Origin: Colias croceus
Taxonomy: Eukaryota > Arthropoda > Insecta > Lepidoptera > Pieridae
Length of the DNA stretch: 64,000 nucleotides
Reading direction: 5' to 3'
NCBI RefSeq assembly: GCF_905220415.1
Contig: NC_059564.1
Span: 1,314,501-1,378,500, forward strand
Numbering within the stretch: position 1 is the first letter of the stretch; every line of letters begins with the position of its first letter. The translations under genes were made by a program, and so were the position numbers. Under the pieces are notes generated by a model. It saw only the letters and a program-made list of their open reading frames with translations. It had not been told where the DNA came from and did no database searches. This document shows, in pieces, positions 10,181 to 21,860 of the stretch.

Positions 10181-10877
10181 TTACTGAAGCAGCCTAAATG
10201 TTTTCAATAACGCGTACAGCCAAATTCTTCATTAGCATTTTTGTATATTTGTCGCCATCTTGTCTAAAACCACAGATAATATAATACTTAAACCAAAACT
10301 ATGGAATCTGTTATGCAGTATATAATATGAAAATCAATGTGTTTTTTGAATCCTTACTCATATTATAAATGCGGCCAATTATACCTATAGGCTTTTTTTA
10401 CCGTGGTTAAATATATCTCATTCCGTGGGAATTTTCCTTACAAGGCTATAATGCGAAAAAATATATTTATCAATAAATAACAGAAAGGATATTTGAATGT
10501 TTTTCTTTCTTCGGTTGTATCAGTAGACCAATTATTTACCTGAAAGTAATATTACGCAGCACTTAAACACGTGACAAATCAAAGTCCGCCATTTTTCAAA
10601 ATCAATTTAAAATGGACGTCATCAAGAAAGAGTCAAATCATCTTGTAATTAGTTTCTTAAAATAAATTCATTACTTTTTGTTAAGTGGTTTGACTTAGGA
10701 TAGGTCAAGGCTGAATACCTGGGTATATAATATTGATCTGTTGAAATGAACTAGAACTTTCTTTCAGGATTACTCAAATTGTAACCCTACCTACTGAAAG
10801 ACCATTTTTTATTTACAAGCCTATCGTCCCGGCTTCAACCGAGTTGAATCGAGATTAACAAGAAAAATCGGGGAACA

Positions 10878-11066
10878 TCACTACATAGTATAAAACAAAG
10901 TCGCTTTCTCTGTCCCTATGTCCCTTTGTATGCTTAAATCTTTAAAACTACGCAACGGATTTTGATGCGGTTCTTTTTAATAGATAGAGTGATTCAAGAG
11001 GAAGGTTTTAGTATATAATTTATTAGGTTTAAGACAAAGCGGGCGAAGCCGCGGGCGGTAAGCTAG
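10878..11066 (+). mobile_element. Non-autonomous Helitron, AAAGTCGCTTTCTCTGTCC subfamily
   Basis: TCACTACATAGTATAAAACA start, ACTACGCAACGGATTTTGAT middle, AAAGCGGGCGAAGCCGCGGG hairpin, and CTAG|T end. Confidence 0.75.
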
Positions 11067-11238
11067 TAATATATAAAATAAGATTCTGACGAATTTTGAA
11101 CCTCCTTTTATTGAAGTTGGTTAACAAAATAAAGCATACGTGTTTTATATTTGTAAAATAGGTTTCCTTTTTTTAAGTCGGTTAACGAAATAAACTTAGC
11201 ATGTACACCGATAACATGTTCTATATGTAAAATAGGTC

Positions 11239-11400
11239 ACGGATGAATTCTACACATACCCGTGGCCCTGTCGCTGATGCGGCTTGACGGAACACAGTGG
11301 GGTTTTGGTCGGTAGGAATCCGACATAACCCACGGCCTCTTCCCCGGAGACCGTGGGTATCTATGCAAGATTTCCCCACTAAAAAAAAAAAAAAAAAAAA
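11239..11400 (+). mobile_element. Non-LTR retrotransposon 3' fragment with poly-A
   Basis: Carries GGAATCCGACATAACCCACG ... GATTTCCCCACT followed by about 20 A residues. It is the plus-strand counterpart of the 55091-55416 insertion. No clear target duplication could be found, so the 5' edge is approximate. Confidence 0.65.
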
Positions 11401-11568
11401 GGTATTGTTTTAATAGGTGTTGTATCACAAACTAACAAACTCTACCTCTTTATAAAATTCAATAGGTCTATATTTTTCATATTTAATTATATTCCCTCTG
11501 TAATTAGGATATACACATAGTCTTTCTGTCGGTTATTTTACATGGATTGCATAGTTTTTTAGATTACA

Positions 11569-11756
11569 CTAGCTTACCGCCCGCGGCTTTTCCCGCTTTG
11601 TCTAAAACCTAATAAATTATATACTAAAACCTTCCTTTTGAATCACTCTATCTATTAAAAAAACCGCATCAAAATCCGTTGCGTAGTTTTAAAGATTTAA
11701 GCGTACAAAGGGACATAGGGACAGAGAAAGCGACATTGTTTTATACTATGTAGTGA
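11569..11756 (-). mobile_element. Non-autonomous Helitron, minus strand
   Basis: Minus-strand relative of 10878-11066: TC at 11756-11755, the ACATAGTATAAAACAATGTC block, CGCAACGGATTTTGATGCGG, and CTAG at 11572-11569. Confidence 0.75.
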
Positions 11757-13083
11757 AGTCACCCAAAAACATAACTTTGCTTTACAATAAAAGAGACTAT
11801 AGTGTAAATTGTTCATACTTTCCCCGCTACATTTTTAAAACATTTTCTTTGTTCATATTTTACAAACCTAGATGTCACCATGATCATTTCAGTAAACTTA
11901 GGTTAGTAAAATAGTCGAGCTACATTGGAACAAATTTTAAATCTTGTGCGTCAAAGTTAGTGTGTTGCAATCTCAATAGATGGCGTTGATATCAATATGT
12001 AGACTTGAAACTAGATGGCATGCTCATTGCTCTAGCTGCTAGCATTTATAATGAAGTAGACCGTACGTAAATAAAAATAAAATGCATTTCATAAATATTT
12101 AAACTATTAAAACACTTTAAAAAAAAGCGGAAAAATATATGGAGCCCCACCATGTTACAATTCATTAATAGTTCGAATTCTGCTTCATGACCATTTGTCT
12201 TTTTATAGTTTTTAAGAGCGCTTATTCAATTTAACGCAAGTCAAAATCTCCGCGATCTATTACGATAGATCGCGGCTTGCGCTATCCTTTTACTATGAAC
12301 AGCATAGGTCCACAGGAGAGCGCCGAGCAACATGTCCTCTCTCTGGAAAGGCTCGCTGCCGACTGATTTGAATCGGGTCGCGCGCAGTGTTTTATAGTAC
12401 TTTTAAAAAAATTGTAGAAAAATAATAGAGGTACCTTAGTTGATTTTTTAAATTTTATCTTATAAGTAAGACATTCTTTTATTGCAATATGTATAAATTA
12501 TATTCAATTAAGTCAAATATCTTGGTGAAAATAATCATTTTGTCGACTATAATTTCTAAAAAAATTCACATTGTTGTGGATTTTAATTTCGTAAGTTAGG
12601 AGTCCAAAATAAAAAAATATTTTAACTAACTATTTTAATAAGGATTTTTGCAGTTAGTTAAAAAAATTGTGTGTTAGATCTGTCAGCAATTTCAGATATT
12701 TTTAGCTTCGAAATTGACACTAAAAGTGAAATCAAGTAATCATCGGCTCAGTTATCTTGATGGTATTCACAAATACTGTATTAATTGAAAAAAACTCTAA
12801 ACTAACTACATAGACAATAAAATTTCCTAACATTATTAGTAATTCATATATTTGTAAGATAAGTGGTTGATGGACAATCTGGTTTGAAAAATCACATATT
12901 TGAGCCAAACAGCGCACGGACCGCGTACACGGCCTTAACACGTGGTATTAAATAAAACAGCAAGTAATCGTAGTAAAATAATTTATTTTTATTTCATACA
13001 TTTACATTATATTATATACAGTAGATATAACAAGAGAAATGGAAAAAAAGTCTTGATACATGATGATGATAAAGTGTTATAAA
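11757..13083. other. No gene recognised; contains a perfect hairpin
   Basis: AT-rich DNA without a supportable exon. At 12249-12276 a perfect inverted repeat, CCGCGATCTAT-tacg-ATAGATCGCGG, forms an 11-bp stem with a 4-base loop. Confidence 0.45.
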
Positions 13084-13460
13084 GGAGAATGGCGAACTCC
13101 CATAGGACTTTGGGCCTGATCGTTACACTGATGATTTATGTGGGGTTAAATAGATAAAAATATACAGATTCTATAAATATAACAATTAAAGATCTGTTCT
13201 ATGGGATAGCAGAGATATTGAGCATGTAACGTCACTAAAATTGAGGTTAGGTTTGCTCGAGTTCAATGAATAGCTTTGTTTCTTTCTAAGTAGAGGTAAG
13301 TTTATATCCTATAATATATATTATTTAGATAAAGAGTGTAACAGAAGAACAGTTAGGTAATAGAGATATTGGATCGAACTTTTATTCTTTTAGAGTACCT
13401 ACTAAAACATCGTAGGTACTTATAAGTATATAAAATAAAACACGTTTTTTCATAAATCGT

Positions 13461-14380
13461 TTATTCATCATTATCATCATAAACAATTAACACATCATCC
13501 AGAAACTGTGCTGGCGGCATTAAATCTGGTTGATACCTTGCCCAGCTAAGGTACCATATTATGGACATAACGTGACAGCAGCAACCTACAGTTCTTCTTC
13601 CTACTAAACAATTACAATAATAGACTGTTATTGCTTCCCTTCCTATGAGAGCACTGTCGACTAAAATATAAGTAAAATAAGTTTTACTACTTCTATGCCT
13701 GGATTGAATGCGACCTCTTAAAAGCCATGTAGTACTTGATGTTGACAGTGCTCTCTGTATGTCGCTGTCTGATTCACGGCACACTTCTATAACATATTTG
13801 CCATCGTTTCTTATGTGCTCACCATAATAGGACCTTGCTTGCTTAATTTGATATGAACCTAAGGAAACCAACTGCATTGTCATCTTCATGATTTTCAATC
13901 CTCAAAGAATCATTTGCAAGTTTCCAGCATGCATCAAATAATATGTGATCAGAGTGAGTGATCTACAAATAAAGAATTAATATTACAATTGGACAAAAGA
14001 AAGTGAATATATATAAATCTCGTGTCACAATGTTTGTCCTCAATGGACTCCTAAACCACTTAACCGATTATAATAAAATTCGCACAACTTGTGGAGTTCG
14101 ATCCAACTTGAGAGATAGGATAGTTTAAACATGTAGGTACCACGGGCGAAGCCGGGGTGGACCGCTAGTATATATATATATATATATATAAAACAATGTG
14201 TGTTTACATTTTTGTTTGATTTCAATAGCTAGTACTAAATACCTTAGATAATACTAATCCACTAACCGTTAGAGGAGCAGCCCACCGTTGTATAATTGAT
14301 AATATTGCGTTATCTTGTAACAAATGCATACGTATAGCATTGTTACGATTATCATTAATACCACAGTTGATGCAGTTCAT
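13461..14380 (-). pseudogene. Decayed transposase-associated gene with SWIM zinc finger
   Basis: Two ancestral exons fit on the minus strand. 14380-14267 starts ATG and encodes a CxxC-containing N-terminus (CINCGIND ... IQRWAAPLT), ending at a GTTAGT donor. An exon from 13962 (acceptor TTTGTAG) continues ITHSDHILFDACWKLAND in phase. Reading then stops within about 40 codons. The next frame (to 13461) encodes a SWIM-type zinc finger: YYCNCLVG ... GCCCHVMSIIWYLSWARY. The N-terminal layout and SWIM tail resemble proteins carried by Harbinger/ISL2EU-like DNA transposons, but the DDE core is missing. A Helitron interrupts the intron. Family assignment is by recall of motif style, so moderate. Confidence 0.5.
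14011..14168 (+). mobile_element. Non-autonomous Helitron inside the pseudogene intron
   Basis: The same AAATCTCGTGTCACAATG subfamily as 885-1058. It ends GGGCGAAGCCGGGGTGGACC-GCTAG|T and is followed by a (TA)n run. Confidence 0.65.
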
Positions 14381-15354
14381 ATTAATTGTAAATGAAAAAT
14401 CGGATGCAAAGTCGGTGTCCAGGTAGGGTACCTAGCAGTAGTGAGTCGTAAAGGCAGGTAATCAAAGTCCGGTGTGCAAGCGTTGGTTGGTAGTAATAAC
14501 AGAGATCGTCAGTGTCCGTAATACGTAGCGAAAGTCGATAAAGATGAAGAAAATAAGTTAACCACAAGCACAAAGTCGAATGTAACGTAACGAAAAACCT
14601 CAATCAAATGTCAAAAGTCAAACGACAAACATGACATTGTAATTAAAATTGAAGCGGCCAGCTACATTTCAGAAATATTCTTACAAAGTGCGGCCGCCAT
14701 GAGTAAAAATGTATAGAATTACGGATTACCTAAATAAATAGCGTGCTAAAAAGTTAAAAATAAAATATGTAACGCAGTCAACTTATATTTCTGATTCATA
14801 AAGCATTTGAATTTTGTATAAAACTAAAAATGAAAATAAATATTCATTCGTTTAAATCGATATATCGACTATTTTACTCCTGACAGCACTGACAATCTCT
14901 GCTTGATAAGACCGGTAGTCATAGAAATCTAAATAACAATGCCGTTAGTGAACATATTATCTTTTTTTTCAAACATTTGTTTTCCCATAGAATCAGAAGT
15001 CAATATTTTACCAAGAATTATTAAAAATAACATAATGAATTTTAAATTTATTATCATTTCTGTAAGGCCTTATTTATGTTAGGCCCAGTTTCGCCATTCT
15101 CCTTTGAATTGTTCTAATTTTGAATCAGTCGTACTTCTTATGATTATTCTTGTTTTCTCTAAAATTTTTTAAGAAAAAATAAATTGATAAAAATGTCTAA
15201 TCTCTGTTCAGAATATTTGCCAGTATATTTTCTATAAACATTTAAATTATTAACATATTATTTTAAATTATTACTGATCTGAACTAAAATTAAGATACAA
15301 TATACGTGCAATTTCTGATAAAAACAATGAATTTTCCTTCATAGTTCACAACAA
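14381..15354. other. Intergenic DNA between the pseudogene and PDSS2
   Basis: No exon seen. At about 15084-15108, GGCCCAGTTTCGCCATTCTC resembles the complement of a segment near 13084-13117 (GGAGAATGGCGAA ... GGGCC), so diverged transposon ends may flank the pseudogene region. AT-rich DNA below 15354 is the probable 3' UTR of PDSS2. Confidence 0.35.
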
Positions 15355-17760
15355 TCAAAATGTATTAATCAACTTCTTAATCATTTCAACAGTGTCATTT
15401 CTAGCAATATTCTCAATATATGACGTTGCTTTCTTCGCGTGATCCTCATACAGCATCTTAGTTTTATCAACTGCATCTGTTTTTAATATATTAAACTTTA
15501 AATCTTCATAATCAACATCCTTTACATCATTCTTAGCTTGATCGATGATTTTATACAATTCGGGATTTTCTTCCAACGCGAACAATACCGGGGCGCTTGC
15601 TAGGCAAAACTGATCTTTACTGTCTGAGCGTAAAGTTTGTAATTCCGTAGCAGCTTGCCAAGCTAAGCCTACATGACATCCGAAGTGATACGCGCTGTTT
15701 TGTGTATCACGACTTTGCCTACCAAGTAACATCGCTGATTGGCAACCTCTTCCTAGCAAACTCACTCCATTGAAGACTGTCCTAGCTGTCCATTCCTGTC
15801 TGGGCTTCCCGAGCACGTCATCAGCAGCAATGGACGTTGTATCGAACGTTATGTTCAGATCGTCTTTCTCGTTCTTTGGTTTTCCTGGTATAGGCATGTT
15901 TTGCTCGTCGCGTTCTCCAAAGAATTCGCCTTCAGAGAGATCCCTTAATGCTGTAGACACTATGTATAATACATCAGCGTTCTTTAGACCTGCTAGCATA
16001 GCATTAGCTGTTACAAGAAGATAGTCACCGAGTAGTATAGCGATTTTGTTCCCAAATATAGCAGATTCTGTATTCTTCGATCGTTTTGCAAATGGTACGT
16101 TCACAATGCCTCTGTGTATAAGATGTCCAGTTCTCATCATTTCTGTTAACTCGGCTAATTGTCTCTGTTGTTCTTCTATAACTTTAGTTTGTGTGGAACG
16201 AATTTTGACAGATTTTGAGAGGAGTAAGATGATGAGGCCCCAGGGTTGGAGGTTCTTTGAGTCGCCGTAGAGCACGTTTTTTGCTGTCTGCATTACGAGG
16301 TGGTTGCTGCCTACCTGAAATTTGAAATAAATTGTGTTTATTAAATGTAATAATACAGTATAATTAAAAAGTTATGATGTTTGGAAGTTACGGTAAGGTA
16401 TTGTTATTAACTTTAAAATGTTTACGATAATCATATAGATTAGATTTATTGTTATCTTGGAATCAAAGTGAATAGAAACAATTTCTGTTATTCTCAATAT
16501 ATTATAGAATCATACGCGTTATGTTTATGCTAACTTGAAAAGTTTCTATTCGTCTTAATTAGATATCAAAATGATAATAAACTAGGTTTCCGCCCGCGCT
16601 TCGCCCGCGCAGTCAAAGAAAAACCCGCATAGTTCCCGTTCCCTTGGGATTTCCGGGATTGCGTCATTTTCCCGGGATAAAATTAGCCTATGTCCTTTCT
16701 CGGGTATCAAAATATCTCCATACCAAATTTCATGAAAATTGGTTCAGTAGTTTAGGCGTGATTGAGTAACAGACAGTTTTGAGTAACAGACTTTCGCATT
16801 TATAATATTAGTATGGATAGATGACCTATGTGTTAGATGTCATGTTAAAATTTTTCCAAAACAAACGATTTTTCTAATTTTTGTATTGATATGTTTCGTT
16901 CTATTTGGATGTTTTTAACTACAGTTATATAATATTATATTGTCGAGTGTGCATACGTTGTTTTGTACATAAAAAGTAAAGAATGAAATTTTCTTAATTT
17001 TTCAAGCGTCAAAACGCTCGTGTGTAACAAGCCTAATAAAATGCGTGTCCAATCATATCGTGAACAGTTAACTTCACTGTGAAAGTGCCTTCCCGGCTTT
17101 TTGTCATTATTTTGTATTTAGAACTAGTTTTGAATTGTTACAGATAAACGCGATTGTGCGATAAACCGAGATTTAGTTAAAAAAAAACTAAATAAAACCG
17201 GCCAAATGCGAGTCGGACTCTTGCACTCCGAAATAGGTTTGCTATTTTTTATTGTTGTAACTACGAACTTTAAATTTATGCTTTATAGTATAGCTGCTAA
17301 GAAAGGAGGGTAAGGTGAGTTCGGGTAAGTCCGGACATGGGCACACCCCGGACACTCCATACAAAATTATTGATAAACCTATAATATTAAGAAACTATTG
17401 CCTCAAAATTTCTAGATGGACAAAGAATTTTGCTTTACTTGAACATATTTTATTATCCAACATAATTTTCTGTTTTTTTTCTGGATTAAAATAAATAAAT
17501 AATGCACTTACCAATTTCCTCAAATACAGCGCCAAATTAGCAAATTCATCGCTAAGCAAACATCTCAAATTCATAAAAGAGGTCGGATATCCCACCACTT
17601 TCTCAGCCTCCCGTATCGCGTTACTCCAATTCGTGAATGGCGGCCTTAGCAGGATCAAAATTTCATCCTTCGTCAAACTGGCAACCGTAGTTTCATAGCG
17701 CCTTTGCGAAAAAAAAACATTTGACGCGCGCCGCAAAACGCGGGAAACTGTGTATGACAT
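15355..17760 (-). CDS. Pdss2: Decaprenyl-diphosphate synthase subunit 2 (PDSS2), two exons
   Basis: Exon 1 is 17760-17512 (ATG, 83 codons, donor GTAAGT). Exon 2 is 16314-15355 (acceptor TTTCAG, 319 codons plus stop). The join is in phase 0 and gives ...YLRKL-VGSNHLV..., for 402 aa in all, about the length of animal PDSS2. The protein is the partner subunit of the mitochondrial trans-polyprenyl-diphosphate synthase that makes the ubiquinone tail. The basic, Ser-rich N-terminus (RVLRRAS ... SQRRYETT) fits a mitochondrial presequence. The polyprenyl-synthase fold is visible (TGHLIHRG ~146-152; [16 protein letters not shown] ~168-183; [13 protein letters not shown] ~296-309), but both Asp-rich DDxxD motifs are absent, as expected of subunit 2. 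No frameshift or stop. The only intron (1197 bp) holds a Helitron. It is the only single-copy host gene in the window. Confidence 0.93.
16582..16817 (-). mobile_element. Non-autonomous Helitron in the PDSS2 intron
   Basis: On the minus strand: TCCATACTAATATTATAAAT, CGAAAGTCTGTTACTCAAAA, GGTATGGAGATATTTTGATA, and a GCGCGGGCGAAGCGCGGGCG hairpin with a CTAG end. It belongs to the same subfamily as 21035, 43134, 53843 and 54263. Confidence 0.75.
17189..17285 (+). repeat. ACCGGCCAA(G/A)TGCGAGTCGGACTC repeat fragment
   Basis: Lies within the PDSS2 intron. It is the plus-strand form of a common lepidopteran dispersed repeat; the minus-strand form is at 61880-62072. Confidence 0.55.
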
Positions 17761-18173
17761 TTTCGTTTTTTTTTTTTTATTTAATTTCGAAAATTTTAAA
17801 TTTCGAATCGACTGAACATTCTATGAGGCGTGTGTATGAAGTCAGTGATGAACGTAAATTGTAGTCTAATTCATTCTTGTTCTATGAAGTGTTGCCATCG
17901 TTAGACTCAAATTAGCACTCTTGTTGTTATTGTTATGTTCGTGACACTAATTTTGTTTGAAACAAATATTAAATACTGGAACTTTATTTTTAGAATTTGT
18001 TTGTCTTATTTGTTGATTTTGTATACTAACAAGAGTTTTTATTATTCACTTGTGAAGGTTATTTATAAAAAAGTAAATTGAGTAGTTTTTTTCAATAGGT
18101 ACAATATGAAAATATAAGAAAATGTGTAAACTAGAAAATTTAGTTTTATTCATTTTTATATTCATATTAAAAA
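17761..18173. other. PDSS2 upstream region
   Basis: AT-rich DNA directly upstream of the PDSS2 start codon. The PDSS2 promoter must lie here, but no TATA box or initiator pair stands out. Nothing else recognised. Confidence 0.35.
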
Positions 18174-18397
18174 CTAGCTGCTCCGCGCGGTTTCACCCCC
18201 GTGGCTCCACCCCTGTTGGTCGTAGCGTGATGATATATATAGCCTATAACCTTCCTCGATAAATGGGCTATTAACGAATGCTATCTATCTATCACTATCA
18301 CAGAAAGAATTTTTCAAATCGGACCAGTAGTTCCCAAGATTAGCGCGTTCAAACAAACAAACAAACAAACTCTTCAGCTTCATAATATTAGTATAGA
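18174..18397 (-). mobile_element. Non-autonomous Helitron, minus strand
   Basis: CTAG at 18174-18177, then the complement of GGGGGTGAAACCGCGCGGAG and of GAACGCGCTAATCTTGGGAA. The 5' start is TCTATACTAATATTATGAAG. It contains a (CTAT)n stretch. Confidence 0.7.
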
Positions 18398-19166
18398 TAG
18401 GTAGCAAAGTGCATGGGAAAAATATTAACCTGGCAACACAATTATTACTCTTGACCGTGAAAGCGGAATGCACTAAACTGGTCAATGAGTATAACTTTTC
18501 AAGGACACATTTTAGACCTTATTACCTTGTGTTAACGCACTAACTACTTTACTTGTAATGCAGTGTAATCGTACTACATTTACAACTGCATTTGAATTTC
18601 AGCTCTATCTGTTTGCAATACAGTACAAAATGCAATGTATTAGTGAAACAGCGTCAAGCTTTCTTGACCAATTTATTAAGAGCTCTCGGCTTAGTACAGA
18701 ATTCCCGTTGCTTACTAAAATTATATAGAAATAGGAGGTGGGGGAGGTCAATGTTATTTGGTTCTTTTTTGTTTTATTATAACATGGAAGACATGCTCGA
18801 CTAATCGTCCACGGAATAGGCTGTATGAAACTTTCTATAATGTACATATTTTTGTGTAGCAATAAATTTATTTTGGTCTTTATTATTTACTAGCAAGTCA
18901 ACCCGGGTCCGCTCGGGTACACACGGTAAGTATTTGTTTGATTAATTAATAATTGTTTTGAACCATTTATTTTGTTGTAATTGTAAATTGTAATGATGTA
19001 TTCTAGTTTTAAATACAGGATATTTTTTGGCACAGGTAAATATCTTTATTACTTTTTGATAAGTACACATTACTACAATGATACATTTTATATAGTGCTT
19101 CAGTGCAGCCAGTTATAAAATATGTTTCTTTGTTTCATATAAATCTCATTTCATTATCTGTCCTAA

Positions 19167-20837
19167 GGCCGGTTGCAGAGCTTGACCGACCATCAGTGCG
19201 TACGTGCGTCGGTCGCGCTTGTCATATGTATAATGCAGGGGGGGGACACCTAGAACAAACTGACATTTATTAAAGAAAGCGACGTCATCTATACTTTGGC
19301 GTGTAAAAACGTATTAAATCAGTTTATATTAAATCCCCAAAAGATGGCATCGCACTTTCTAAAGTTATCGGAAATTGTATAGAGACATTTAAATAAATGG
19401 CAGTTATTCTTGAAACATTATTTTATTTTAATAGATCGAATGCGAAGCTTACCTTTTTTTTTTAAATTCCATTAAATAATTTTGCGATTTTAATCGTTTC
19501 ATATTTTCATATGGTAACAAATTAATAAACTTGCAACATTTTCTGAAAGCTTCTCAGTGTTGTCTATAAGAAATCAATGTAGTAAAATAAGATAAATGAA
19601 AACCTTTCTATATTCCCTATTTTCAAAGTTTAAATGAATTAGAACAATTATCTCAGATTTTTAATTCACTATCCTATAGAACTTTAATTCAGGAAAATAT
19701 TTTACATAAAAAATACTGCGTGTGATTTAATAATTATATTGAAAACATTTTATTAATTAACATGAAAAGTGTAAAATATGATTTATTAATTGGTAACATT
19801 GACTAACAAAATATTTTTAGGTACATCGCAATTCGCAGATCACAAAATATTATTTTGTTAATTCTGTCATAAAATGGCGGCTACTATACGTGAAGTTTAT
19901 TAACTTATTATTTAGTTCATTTTGTTGATAATCGTGTGAAGTTTCTAGTCCTCGTGAGTGTGGTGAAAGTGCGTTGAATCGAGCCCTACGTTCAGGCTTT
20001 CAAAAGTTTCTACTGAAAATTATGTGCACGGACAGTTTTGTTTTAGGTACCTATATAAAATGTAATATTACAGTGAAAGCATTTAAAAAATAAAGTATTA
20101 ATTTCTTTTAATGTCGTTTTCTTCATTATTCTTAGTAAGTACATACCTACTTCAATATGTTTTAAGAAATTTGACCGAATAATATTTAGCACTTCCAAAT
20201 ATCTTATTTTTATAGACTCCGTAGGTAATATTCATTTAGTGAAACTAATTTATATACTAATAATCTTGTAATTATTATTATAAGTGAAAAGTTTTTTTTA
20301 AATCAACTAAATCTTTAAAATACCATCCATTTCGTAATCATTTAGATCTTTAGTCTTATTTCTTAAATGTTGAAAATAAATGATATTTCAGTTAGCTCTC
20401 CTATTTCAATAACGACGCAAATATATGTGAGCAGGCAGTAGGCACATATTTTGAAGTTTGATTTCAATTTTCAACTATCAACATATTAAATTATTAAGTA
20501 AAAAAAAATAGGTAGGTATATACCTAGTTATTAGTATTACGTATATGTATACGTAGGTATATAGAATTAGTTTTAACCCCAAAATCCAGAGAGCGCATTG
20601 TCGCATGTCAAAGTCAAATAGGTTTGCCTTCTTAAGCTTCAAGAGGGCTCTCTATGCCCTATATATACATTATACTCTTTGGTATAATGTATGGAAATTC
20701 ATAAAACCGTTCATAGCTAGACCGACCATACGCACGCGTATTGTCATGCGCATTAGTGTCATAGTCATACAATTGTTGATGCGTATCGTCAGGACCGACG
20801 GTACGCACTGACGGTCGGTCAAGCTCTGCAACCAGCC
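19167..20837. mobile_element. MITE with TAA duplication, enlarged by a 1.45-kb insertion
   Basis: The ends are inverted repeats: GGCCGGTTGCAGAGCTTGAC at the left and the complement of GGCTGGTTGCAGAGCTTGAC at the right, flanked by TAA (19164-19166, 20838-20840). The compact 175-bp relative at 41932-42106 shows that the segment 19232-20686 is extra. It is bracketed by the 6-bp repeat ATGTAT. The extra 1455 bases start with a run of G (about 19239) and carry no ORF or visible TIR of their own. Confidence 0.7.
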
Positions 20838-21034
20838 TAATAGGTAATTTAAATTAATAATGTGATTACTTGGTATGTTGAAAACCTAAAAAAATAGAGA
20901 TGAAAAAGATGATGTGATCGGTACTGTTTGAGGAAATTAAAAAAACAGCTAACTACCTATAAAAATAACAAAATTTATTAATAGGTATAATTAACTACCT
21001 ATAAATCTTAATCACTAAAACATATATGTATTTA

Positions 21035-21276
21035 CTAGCTTTCCGCCCGCGGCTTCGCCCGCGCAGTCAAAGAAAAACCCGCATAGTTCCCGTTCCCGTG
21101 GGATCTCCGGGATAAAACCTATCCTATTTCCCGGGGTAAAAAGTAGCCTATGTCCTTTCTCGGGTATCAAAATATCTCCATACCAAATTTCATGCAAATT
21201 GGTTCAGTAGTTTAGGCGTGATTGAGTAACAGACAGACAGACAGAGTTACTTTCGCATTTATAATATTAGTATGGA
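21035..21276 (-). mobile_element. Non-autonomous Helitron, minus strand
   Basis: CTAG at 21035-21038, GCGGGCGAAGCCGCGGGCGG hairpin on the minus strand, GGTATGGAGATATTTTGATA body, and TCCATACTAATATTATAAAT start with a (GACA)n run. Confidence 0.75.
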
Positions 21277-21528
21277 TTTATTTATGACACTTTATTGTAC
21301 AATACCAGTAATAAAAACATATATACAAATTTAAAATGGAGAAAATCGTGGTGCGCGCTTAGCCTAAGAAAACAAAATCAAAAAGCTATGGAATATATTA
21401 TTAGCTATAAATAATAATGTATACAAAACTCAATAATATCCAGTACATACATACTACACAATACTTTAAAAAAATAAAAAAAAAATAATAATAAATACAA
21501 TTACCTACCAAAAAATTACCTACTAAAA

Positions 21529-21672
21529 ACCACGGTAAAAGTGAAACTTTTTTTCACACTATAGACATTTAACTAAAAATTATCGTATTTGTACGACAAT
21601 TATCGTACGTATCGTGCGTCACGCGACATGCGCTACACAGACCAAAAAATGTAATAAAAGTTTCACTTTAAT
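21529..21672. repeat. Short interspersed repeat, copy 2
   Basis: Reverse-orientation copy of the repeat at 235-388, with ends GGTAAAAGTGAAACTT and AAAAGTTTCACTTT. It lies just downstream of the copy A stop codon. Confidence 0.55.
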
Positions 21673-21860
21673 AGGGGTGGATAGGAGAAGGAGATCAGAA
21701 GAAAGGAGGGAAAGGTAACTGTTGGAATGTAAATATTGGAACTGATTCTTAAGGTAGATAGGAGTTTTCGGGTCAAACAGGATAGAGTACAAAAGTTGAA
21801 GGATGTGAGTATTCCGGCGAAGACGAATACCTAGGGAGTCAGTGAAGTCTTTTGCGAAAA

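Noticed and set aside
12249..12276. Perfect 11-bp hairpin considered as a terminator.
   Set aside because: Rho-independent terminators do not apply in this animal genome; no gene ends here and no T run follows.
15770..16270. Plus-strand ORFs of 74-84 codons across PDSS2.
   Set aside because: They are antisense shadows of PDSS2 exon 2, which has clear family motifs.
18592..18862. Opposed ORFs of 70-85 codons between PDSS2 and unit A.
   Set aside because: No family pattern on either strand and no splice context that makes sense.
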